A DNA stretch of 11,822 bases from Ruminococcus sp. (GTDB taxonomy: Bacteria > Bacillota > Clostridia > Oscillospirales > Ruminococcaceae): positions 1-11,822 of the forward strand of contig DYCW01000149.1 in the NCBI GenBank assembly GCA_019417865.1, written 5' to 3'. The position numbers and the translations under genes were made by a program. Positions 1-4,494 of this stretch are shown in pieces (the stretch's first letter is position 1; each line of letters begins with the position of its first letter). The notes below the pieces were generated by a model. It ran no database searches, was not told the origin of the DNA, and saw nothing but the letters and a program-made list of their open reading frames with translations.

Positions 1-55
1 GAGCGCCACCTTGCCAAGGTGGAGGTAGCGAGTTCGAGCCTCGTAATCCGCTCCA
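1..55 (+). tRNA. tRNA-Gly (GCC), 3' part; 5' end outside window
   Basis: Seen: an anticodon arm with stem CCACC (6-10) and GGTGG (18-22) around the 7-base loop TTGCCAA, giving anticodon GCC at 13-15, which decodes glycine GGC/GGU. A T arm follows (GCGAG, loop TTCGAGC, CTCGT; about 28-44). The 3' acceptor strand AATCCGC, discriminator T and an encoded CCA end at 55. The acceptor 5' strand and most of the D arm lie before the window, so this is cut by the window edge and not a broken gene. A terminator follows 25 bases later, so it is the last gene of its transcript. Confidence 0.93.
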
Positions 56-80
56 TTGCATTGTATTATCTCTTCCATTA

Positions 81-117
81 GAAAGACTGTTGGTTTCCCC
101 AACGGTCTTTCTTTTTT
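81..117 (+). terminator. Intrinsic terminator after tRNA-Gly
   Basis: A 13-bp stem (81-93 with 99-111, one T-G wobble) closes a 5-base loop TTTCC and is followed at once by a T run (112-117). This is a textbook rho-independent terminator for the tRNA transcript. In the other direction the stem is preceded by few A residues, so it is mainly a plus-strand terminator. Confidence 0.92.
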
Positions 118-238
118 CTTTCTTGTTCGCCTATTGTGTCCTGCTATTCGTCACTGCAACTCCTCAGCAGCAATTTGGAAAACCTTGTTGCACCGAAAAA
201 ATTTTTTCGCTTGCCGTTCGGCGGGTTTTGCTTGTTTC
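118..238. other. Intergenic spacer between two convergent terminators
   Basis: No coding potential is supported here. The only pattern is a perfect 16-bp palindrome, CGAAAAAATTTTTTCG, at 194-209. It sits between the tRNA terminator and the pdxT terminator and has no obvious partner gene. Confidence 0.5.
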
Positions 239-265
239 AAAAAAAGAAGCCCTGTGATGGGCTTC
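239..265 (-). terminator. Intrinsic terminator of pdxST
   Basis: Read on the minus strand, a 7-bp stem GAAGCCC/GGGCTTC (pairs 246-252 with 259-265) with a 6-base loop is followed by seven T residues (complement of 239-245). It lies 11 bases after the pdxT stop and ends the pdxS-pdxT operon. It converges with the tRNA terminator. Confidence 0.9.
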
Positions 266-276
266 TCTCTTTTATA

Positions 277-837
277 TTAACACTGCTTGAGAAACATTTC
301 ATGAATCCGCATATCGGCATCCAATTCCGGATGAAAGGCAACCGCTGTTTGCTGTTTCCAACGAACTGCTACAATCCGTTCTTCTACCGTTGCCAGCACT
401 TCTACGCCGTCTTCCACAGATGCAATATACGGTGCACGAATAAAGGTCATCGGAATATCGCCCAATCCGGCAAATGGTGCAACCGTATGAAAACTGCCAA
501 GCTGCCGACCGTAGGCATTCCGCTGTACTGTGATAGGCAACGTGCAGAAGCACCGTCTGGTGTCGTTTGCGACATCCTTCGCCAGCAGAATCAGTCCGGC
601 ACAGGTTGCCAGAACTGGCAGACCTGCTTCGATTTGGCTGTGCAGCGTCTCGAACATGTCCAGTTCTTTCAGTAGCTTTCCCTGTACGGTACTCTCACCG
701 CCTGGCAGAATCAAACCGTCATAACTTTGCAGTAAATCGGATTTCTGCCGCAGTTCGATCGGTTCTGCCCCTAATTCCTGCACCCGTTTTGCATGTTCTG
801 CAAACGCACCTTGCACCGCAAGGATTGCAATTTTCAT
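277..837 (-). CDS. pdxT: Pyridoxal 5'-phosphate synthase glutaminase subunit PdxT
   Basis: A 186-residue class I glutamine amidotransferase, the usual length of the family. It hydrolyses glutamine and channels ammonia to PdxS for de novo pyridoxal phosphate synthesis by the DXP-independent route in the cytoplasm. Visible residues: the N-terminal MKIAILAVQGAF, the glutamine-binding GGEST at 46-50, the nucleophile Cys79 in ATCAGLILLA, and the His169/Glu171 pair in FHPELD that completes the triad. The start ATG (835-837) is 3 bases after the pdxS stop, and its ribosome binding site (GAGAGGAAAG) lies within the end of pdxS, so the two are probably translationally coupled. A terminator follows directly. 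All catalytic residues are present; identification is secure. Confidence 0.97.
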   Translation of the reverse strand: MKIAILAVQGAFAEHAKRVQELGAEPIELRQKSDLLQSYDGLILPGGESTVQGKLLKELDMFETLHSQIEAGLPVLATCAGLILLAKDVANDTRRCFCTLPITVQRNAYGRQLGSFHTVAPFAGLGDIPMTFIRAPYIASVEDGVEVLATVEERIVAVRWKQQTAVAFHPELDADMRIHEMFLKQC

Positions 838-840
838 GGC

Positions 841-1722
841 TTACTTTCCTCTCTCTGCCATCAGCAGAGCAATTTCCTGTTCATTGATGCCGACCATTGC
901 TTCGCCCAGGTCTTCAGACAATTCTGCCAGCATTGCAGCATCATTGTAGTTGGTGACTGCCTTGACGATGGCAGAGGCACGCTTTTCTGGATTACCAGAC
1001 TTGAAGATACCAGAGCCAACGAAAACGCCTTCTGCACCCAACTGCATCATCAGAGCAGCATCTGCTGGCGTTGCTACACCACCGGCTGCAAAGTTGACAA
1101 CTGGAAGCCGTCCGTTTTCGTGTACATAGCAAACCAGATCATATGGTACTTGCAGCTGCTTGGCAGCCTCATAGAGTTCATCTGTCCGCATAGAGGTCAG
1201 CCGTGCAATTTCCTTGTTCATCATCCGCATATGGCGGACAGCCTGTACAATGTCACCAGTACCTGGTTCGCCCTTTGTCCGGATCATGGTTGCACCTTCT
1301 GCGATTCTCCGCAGGGCTTCCCCGAGATCCTTTGCACCGCAGACAAACGGTACCTTGAAGGCAGTCTTGTCAATGTGGTGTACGTCATCTGCCGGTGAGA
1401 GCACTTCGCTTTCGTCAATATAGTCAATTTCAATTGCCTGCAAAATCTGTGCTTCTGCGAAATGACCAATTCGGCACTTTGCCATAACCGGAATGCTGAC
1501 AGCATTCTGAATGCCCTTGATCATCTTCGGGTCGCTCATACGGGAAACCCCGCCAGCAGCACGGATGTCAGCCGGAATGCGTTCCAGTGCCATAACAGCA
1601 CAGGCACCGGCAGCTTCTGCAATTTTTGCCTGTTCCGGTGTGGTGACATCCATGATGACACCGCCCTTGAGCATTTGAGCGAGTTCTCGATTCAGTTTTA
1701 CTTGTGTTTGATTTTCCATCAT
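841..1722 (-). CDS. pdxS: Pyridoxal 5'-phosphate synthase lyase/synthase subunit PdxS
   Basis: A 293-residue (beta/alpha)8 barrel that makes pyridoxal phosphate from ribose 5-phosphate, glyceraldehyde 3-phosphate and PdxT-supplied ammonia. The known family forms a 12-subunit core decorated with PdxT. Seen: Asp25 in GGVIMDV, the sugar-binding Lys82 in MAKCRIGH, Lys150 in RTKGEPGTG and the conserved PVVNFAAGGVATPADAALMM phosphate-site segment. All key residues match Bacillus PdxS with an offset of one. Two ATGs stand in tandem at the start (1722 and 1719); AAAGGAG lies 7 bases before the first, so 1722 is chosen. The gene is first in the pdxST operon and divergent from a MocR regulator. The likely promoter is about 500 bases upstream (2232-2259), leaving a long structured leader. 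Confidence 0.98.
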   Translation of the reverse strand: MMENQTQVKLNRELAQMLKGGVIMDVTTPEQAKIAEAAGACAVMALERIPADIRAAGGVSRMSDPKMIKGIQNAVSIPVMAKCRIGHFAEAQILQAIEIDYIDESEVLSPADDVHHIDKTAFKVPFVCGAKDLGEALRRIAEGATMIRTKGEPGTGDIVQAVRHMRMMNKEIARLTSMRTDELYEAAKQLQVPYDLVCYVHENGRLPVVNFAAGGVATPADAALMMQLGAEGVFVGSGIFKSGNPEKRASAIVKAVTNYNDAAMLAELSEDLGEAMVGINEQEIALLMAERGK

Positions 1723-1775
1723 GAAGAATCTCCTTTATCATAAAATTTAGGGTAATCAAAGAATTGAAAGAGGGT

Positions 1776-1875
1776 TCTCCGCCGAATGGCGAAATAAAAA
1801 GGGTTTCGGTGCAGCAGTTTTTCAAAAATGCTGCCGAGGTGTGGGTGGGCAGCGTAGCGTTTTCACCGGCGGAGA
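1776..1875. repeat. Long-range inverted repeat enclosing a hairpin
   Basis: TCTCCGCCG (1776-1784) is the exact reverse complement of CGGCGGAGA (1867-1875). Between them, 1807-1836 folds as an imperfect hairpin: CGG/CCG, then CAGCA/TGCTG, then TTTTT/AAAAA, with small bulges. A perfect 10-bp palindrome AGAACGTTCT follows at 1878-1887. In the minus-strand RNA the helix would lie about 50 bases before the pdxS start, where it could affect expression. That role is inference. Confidence 0.55.
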
Positions 1876-1940
1876 TTAGAACGTTCTATTTAGAAGATGT
1901 GCGTGAATGGCTTCTTAGGAAAACCTTTTCTGAATTGTCC

Positions 1941-1964
1941 GGCAGAATCGCTTTGCTCTCTGCC
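1941..1964. repeat. 6-bp inverted repeat (hairpin)
   Basis: GGCAGA (1941-1946) pairs with TCTGCC (1959-1964) across a 12-base loop. It is one of the series of stems in the pdxS-pdxR intergenic region. Confidence 0.45.
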
Positions 1965-1968
1965 TGTG

Positions 1969-2067
1969 TCCGCTGTCCGCCCTGTTTTTGCGTTCAGACC
2001 TGCAGTCGGTTTCTTCTAAATTTTTCTGCTGCGTATCATTTTGTTATTTCAGAGGGCGGACAGCGGA
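1969..2067. repeat. Perfect 15-bp inverted repeat, 69-base interior
   Basis: The 15 bases 1969-1983 (beginning TCCGCTGTCC) are the exact reverse complement of 2053-2067. A chance 15-bp match at this spacing is unlikely, so this is probably a selected RNA helix or the arms of a small repeat element. The interior is T-rich and has no open gene. Confidence 0.65.
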
Positions 2068-2110
2068 AAGTGGTTCCTTATCCGGCAACGTGTCCAAACT
2101 CGTTTACTTT

Positions 2111-2135
2111 GCAGGGGAACAGCTTGTTCCCCTGC
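2111..2135. repeat. Perfect 11-bp hairpin with 3-base loop
   Basis: GCAGGGGAACA (2111-2121) pairs exactly with TGTTCCCCTGC (2125-2135) around the loop GCT. There is no T run on either side, so it is not a terminator. It would be near the 5' part of a pdxST leader RNA. Confidence 0.65.
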
Positions 2136-2146
2136 ACCTCTCCGCC

Positions 2147-2185
2147 AAGCTGAATCAGCTTGACCATAGTTCGCTGTTCGGCGAA
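2147..2185. repeat. Two adjacent small hairpins
   Basis: AAGCTG/CAGCTT (2147-2152 with 2156-2161, loop AAT) and TTCGC/GCGAA (2170-2174 with 2181-2185, loop TGTTCG). They lie between the 11-bp hairpin and the divergent promoters and would be the first structures transcribed in the pdxST leader. Confidence 0.45.
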
Positions 2186-2199
2186 TTACACTTGTTCTG

Positions 2200-2228
2200 T
2201 TGACGACTCCGAAAAAATTTGCTATACT
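2200..2228 (+). promoter_or_regulatory. Sigma-A promoter of the pdxR-like gene
   Basis: TTGACG (2200-2205), 17-base spacer, TATACT (2223-2228). Transcription should start near 2235 and give a leader of about 75 bases that runs through the pdxST promoter and the candidate operator. Confidence 0.8.
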
Positions 2229-2231
2229 CTT

Positions 2232-2259
2232 AGTATACCGCAATCTGACCTGATGTAAA
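2232..2259 (-). promoter_or_regulatory. Candidate promoter of pdxST
   Basis: On the minus strand, TTTACA (complement of 2254-2259) and TATACT (complement of 2232-2237) are separated by 16 bases. Its -10 lies 3 bases from the -10 of the oppositely directed regulator promoter, together forming TATACTCTTAGTATA (2223-2237). The two promoters therefore face each other and overlap, so polymerase could occupy only one at a time. The start near 2225 is about 500 bases before pdxS; no better promoter was seen closer to the gene. Confidence 0.6.
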
Positions 2260-2290
2260 TACTCAATTCAAACCATTTCAGTCAGGTCAG
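2245..2290. promoter_or_regulatory. Candidate PdxR operator: 9-bp inverted repeat
   Basis: CTGACCTGA (2245-2253) and TCAGGTCAG (2282-2290) are perfect inverted repeats, extending to 12 of 13 bases if 2241-2253 and 2282-2294 are compared. Half-site centres are 37 bases apart. The left half lies in the spacer of the pdxST promoter beside its -35. The right half lies just before the ribosome binding site of the regulator gene. MocR/PdxR proteins of other Gram-positive bacteria are known to bind repeated sites between pdxR and pdxST, so this is the natural operator for PLP-responsive control and autoregulation. Binding itself is inferred. Confidence 0.65.
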
Positions 2291-2296
2291 TTTGCA

Positions 2297-2302
2297 AAGG
2301 AG
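2297..2302 (+). promoter_or_regulatory. Ribosome binding site that fixes the pdxR start
   Basis: AAGGAG ends 8 bases before the ATG at 2311 but only 2 bases before the in-frame GTG at 2305. This favours 2311 as the true start. Confidence 0.75.
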
Positions 2303-2310
2303 ATGTGCAC

Positions 2311-3723
2311 ATGCTTACCTATTCCTTTACCGATATCGGGTCAGAATCCCTTTATCAGCACCTCTATCAATGCATTAAAAACGACGTAATTTCAGGCATT
2401 TTGTCGCCTGGTACAAAAATGCCGTCCAAGCGTACATTTGCACTGCATCTGGGGATTAGTGTCATGACAGTGGAAAGTGCATACGGTCAGTTGGTGGCAG
2501 AAGGGTATCTCTATTCCTTGCCCAGGAAGGGTTTCTTTGTGGCTGATATCCGCCAGCAGAAACCCGTTTCCAAGCCGGATGTACAACTGTTTGTACCCAA
2601 GGTGGCTCCCGTTTGGTTTGCCGATTTTGTCAGCAATCATACGGAACCGGATAACTTTCCCTTTTCTGTCTGGAACAGCTTGATGCGAAAGTGTATGACA
2701 CAGCACCAGCAGGACTTGATGCAGAATGCCCCTGCCGGGGGTGTTGCAGAGCTGCGGCAGGCAATTGCGGATCATTTGCAGGCGTTCCGTGGGATACATG
2801 TTGCACCGGAACAGATCATCATTGGTGCGGGTACCGATGTTCTCTATGGCTTACTGATTCAGCTGCTGGGCTATGATTGTCATTATGCCGCAGAAGATCC
2901 CGGCTACGCAAAAATTGCAAACATTTACCGCAGTCATCGTGTTGCATTTACGGCAGTACCGATTGATCAGCAGGGTATTTCTGTGGCGGATTTGCAGGAA
3001 TGCGGTGCAGACGTGGTGCACTGTTCTCCCTCTCACCACTATCCAACTGGAATTGTGATGCCGGTGAGCCGTCGGTATACACTGTTGGGATGGGCAACGG
3101 AACGGGAAAACCGTTATATCATTGAGGATGATTTTGATTCTGAATTTCGTATGACCGGAAAACCGCTGCCTACCTTGCAGAGCATGGATGCAACAGGCAA
3201 GGTAATCTATATGAATACGTTTACGAAAAGTCTTTCTTCTACGATCCGGATTGGCTATATGGTGCTGCCGCCGCCCTTGGCAGTGCGGTTTTATGAAAAA
3301 CTGGGGTTTTATGCCTGTACCGTCTCGGTTTTTGAACAGCTGGTATTGGCACACTTTATTGCAGAGGGTTACTTTGAAACCCACATCAACCGAATGCGGA
3401 ATCGATACCGGCAAAAACGGGACAAGTTGATTACCAGTCTGCGTGCTGTCATGTCAGAGGAGATCGCCGAAATTGCGGAGGAGGAGGCAGGACTGCATTT
3501 TCTGCTGCGGGTAAAGACTTGTGTCAGTGATGCAGAGCTGGTGCAGCGTGCAGAACGGCAGGGACTGCGTGTGGCATGTTTGTCCTCGTATTATGCACAG
3601 AAAGAGCGAGCGGATGCCCATACACTGGTGCTGAACTATTCAAGTGTACCGGAAGGGGTGATGGAGGAGGCTGCGGAGCGGCTGCGGCAGGTCATAGACG
3701 ACGGACTGCATTCATTTTCATAA
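2311..3723 (+). CDS. pdxR: MocR/GabR-family (GntR-aminotransferase fusion) regulator, PdxR-like
   Basis: A 470-residue transcription regulator. Residues about 10-75 form a GntR-type winged helix (MPSKRTFALHLGISVMTVESAY, then EGYLYSLPRKGFFVA). Residues from about 110 are a fold-type I aminotransferase domain used as a PLP sensor. Visible cofactor-site motifs are NAPAGGVAELRQAI, SPSHHYPTG, EDDFDSEFR and TFTKSLSSTIRIGY, whose Lys306 should form the PLP aldimine. The gene is divergent from pdxST, the arrangement of PdxR regulators that activate pdxST and repress themselves when B6 is low; which of these it does here is inferred from context. The start is ATG 2311, not GTG 2305, from the ribosome binding site. 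A strong terminator follows. The family is certain; the PdxR assignment rests on the neighbour genes. Confidence 0.93.
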   Translation: MLTYSFTDIGSESLYQHLYQCIKNDVISGILSPGTKMPSKRTFALHLGISVMTVESAYGQLVAEGYLYSLPRKGFFVADIRQQKPVSKPDVQLFVPKVAPVWFADFVSNHTEPDNFPFSVWNSLMRKCMTQHQQDLMQNAPAGGVAELRQAIADHLQAFRGIHVAPEQIIIGAGTDVLYGLLIQLLGYDCHYAAEDPGYAKIANIYRSHRVAFTAVPIDQQGISVADLQECGADVVHCSPSHHYPTGIVMPVSRRYTLLGWATERENRYIIEDDFDSEFRMTGKPLPTLQSMDATGKVIYMNTFTKSLSSTIRIGYMVLPPPLAVRFYEKLGFYACTVSVFEQLVLAHFIAEGYFETHINRMRNRYRQKRDKLITSLRAVMSEEIAEIAEEEAGLHFLLRVKTCVSDAELVQRAERQGLRVACLSSYYAQKERADAHTLVLNYSSVPEGVMEEAAERLRQVIDDGLHSFS

Positions 3724-3748
3724 TGTTGCAATGATATATACAAAGTTT

Positions 3749-3801
3749 AAAAGGCGTTCCGATTGCTGAACCGTTCTCGCAGCAATCGGAACGCCTTTTT
3801 T
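3749..3801 (+). terminator. Strong intrinsic terminator after pdxR
   Basis: A perfect 19-bp stem (3749-3767 with 3781-3799), a 13-base loop and a T run to 3801. It also lies at the very end of the opposing XRE gene, whose stop codon (3800-3802) touches the stem. With TTTTAAA after the stem on the minus strand it may work weakly in both directions. Confidence 0.93.
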
Positions 3802-4033
3802 ATGGATTCGGTTTCGGATGTGGTTTTTTCACATCGGTTCGCTCCATGATGTAATCAACTGGCACATGGTAGTAATTTGCCAGTGCACATAGGACCTTGG
3901 TAGGGATGTCTCGTTGACCGGTTTCATATTTGGAGTATCCTGCCTGGGAGATTTCTAAATACTGTGCAATTTGCTTTTGTGTCAAACCAGCGTCTGTGCG
4001 TAAGGCACGAATTCTTTGATACGTTTTGTGCAT
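3800..4033 (-). CDS. Small XRE/Cro-CI-type helix-turn-helix regulator (paralogue 1)
   Basis: A 77-residue DNA-binding protein made almost only of an HTH_3 domain: IRALRTDAGLTQKQIAQYLEI, then SQAGYSKYETGQRDIPTKVL, and a C-terminal ALANYYHVPVDYIMERTD. It probably acts as a dimeric repressor of its own promoter and of its divergent neighbour. An in-frame GTG at 4042 would add three residues, but AGGTGG lies 5 bases before the ATG at 4031-4033, which is therefore chosen. The tail (KKPHPKPNP) is proline-rich and absent from the paralogue. About half of the aligned residues are identical to the divergent XRE protein at 4149. No toxin, integrase or phage gene is adjacent, so the regulated function beyond this pair is unknown. 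Confidence 0.85.
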   Translation of the reverse strand: MHKTYQRIRALRTDAGLTQKQIAQYLEISQAGYSKYETGQRDIPTKVLCALANYYHVPVDYIMERTDVKKPHPKPNP

Positions 4034-4076
4034 TTTTACCACCTATTCTGTTTTTATTCCTATCACCTACAATTCT

Positions 4077-4105
4077 ATTTTAGTGGATTTTACGCTAAAA
4101 GTCAA
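4077..4105 (-). promoter_or_regulatory. Promoter of XRE paralogue 1
   Basis: On the minus strand, TTGACT (complement of 4100-4105), a 17-base spacer and TAAAAT (complement of 4077-4082). The first palindrome (4081-4097) fills the spacer, so a bound repressor would block polymerase. Confidence 0.75.
4081..4097. promoter_or_regulatory. Candidate XRE operator O1 (imperfect 17-bp palindrome)
   Basis: TAGTGGATTTTACGCTA matches 13 of 17 positions of the perfect palindrome at 4106-4122. Its centre is 25 bases away, about two and a half helical turns. It lies between the -35 and -10 of the minus-strand XRE promoter. Confidence 0.65.
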
Positions 4106-4131
4106 TAGCGGATAATCCGCTAACGTATAAT
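4103..4131 (+). promoter_or_regulatory. Promoter of XRE paralogue 2 (good -10, poor -35)
   Basis: A consensus TATAAT is at 4126-4131, but the position 17 bases upstream reads CAATAG and no TTGACA-like hexamer fits. Its -35 area overlaps the -35 of the opposing promoter. This promoter looks intrinsically weaker than the minus-strand one. Confidence 0.55.
4106..4122. promoter_or_regulatory. Candidate XRE operator O2 (perfect 17-bp palindrome)
   Basis: TAGCGGAT-A-ATCCGCTA is an exact 8-bp inverted repeat around one base. It lies just upstream of the minus-strand -35 and within the spacer of the plus-strand promoter, 4 bases before its -10. It has the size and symmetry of a dimeric Cro/CI-type repressor site. 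Confidence 0.72.
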
Positions 4132-4148
4132 ATAACTGGTGATGTAAA

Positions 4149-4352
4149 ATGTACAAAAGAATTCGAGATTTGCGGGAAGACAAAGATATGACACAAACGC
4201 AAATCGCAAAAATACTACATTGCAGTCAAAGAGTTTATAGCGATTATGAAAGAGGCATTCTGGATATTCCCACAGAAATTTTAATCCGTCTTGCTGATTT
4301 TCATCAAGTGTCCATTGATTATTTGTTAGAACGCACGGATGAAAAAGAATGA
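4149..4352 (+). CDS. Small XRE/Cro-CI-type helix-turn-helix regulator (paralogue 2)
   Basis: A 67-residue HTH_3 protein: IRDLREDKDMTQTQIAKIL, then CSQRVYSDYERGILDIPTEI and LADFHQVSIDYLLERTDEKE. It is the paralogue of the divergent protein at 4033, sharing the SxYxxYExGxxDIPT segment and the VxxDYxxERTDxK end. Start ATG 4149 is preceded by GGTGAT, a modest ribosome binding site resembling the AGGTGG of its neighbour. The DNA is more AT-rich than the surrounding genes, which fits acquisition or relaxed constraint. The likely role is a repressor competing with paralogue 1 at the two shared operators, as in a Cro/CI-like switch; this is inference. It is followed by a terminator. Confidence 0.85.
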   Translation: MYKRIRDLREDKDMTQTQIAKILHCSQRVYSDYERGILDIPTEILIRLADFHQVSIDYLLERTDEKE

Positions 4353-4418
4353 GGAACACTTTTTCAGTAAAAAGAAGCGAGGGAACAGAAACGGAATCCT
4401 ATTTTGCAAACCAAAATA

Positions 4419-4457
4419 AAAAAACAGGGAAGCGAACAAAATACTTCCCTGTTTTTT
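4419..4457. terminator. Bidirectional intrinsic terminator
   Basis: A 14-bp stem (4419-4432 with 4444-4457) consists of a CAGGGAAG/CTTCCCTG core flanked by A6/T6, with an 11-base loop. A runs on the left and T runs on the right make it usable both for the plus-strand XRE gene and for the convergent CBS-domain gene ending at 4495. Confidence 0.9.
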
Positions 4458-4494
4458 CATACTATTTTGATATCATATTATGTATATATTAGAT

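Larger units (their letters stand above)
1723..2199. other. Hairpin-rich non-coding region, probable long pdxST leader
   Basis: About 480 bases with no convincing gene. It is rich in inverted repeats, listed separately: a long-range 9-bp helix (1776-1784 with 1867-1875) enclosing a hairpin at 1807-1836, a 6-bp stem at 1941-1964, a 15-bp helix (1969-1983 with 2053-2067), an 11-bp hairpin at 2111-2135 and two small hairpins at 2147-2161 and 2170-2185. No closer promoter for pdxS was found, so the minus-strand RNA started near 2225 should include all of it. Neither strand shows a clear intrinsic terminator, so a free-standing small RNA is less likely than a leader. It could also be a dispersed genomic repeat; that cannot be judged from one copy. 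Confidence 0.5.

Noticed and set aside
793..1398. 201-codon plus-strand open frame
   Set aside because: It lies antisense across the well-conserved pdxS (and the start of pdxT) and has no family resemblance.
1764..2153. 129-codon open frame on the plus strand in the pdxS-pdxR gap
   Set aside because: No recognisable domain, no good ribosome binding site, odd composition, and it runs through several perfect inverted repeats. The openness is better explained by chance in a structured non-coding region.
1776..2185. Known structured RNA (RNase P, tmRNA, SRP RNA, T-box)
   Set aside because: The characteristic core motifs of these families were looked for by eye on both strands and not found.
2851..3414. 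187-codon minus-strand open frame
   Set aside because: Antisense shadow of the PdxR aminotransferase domain.
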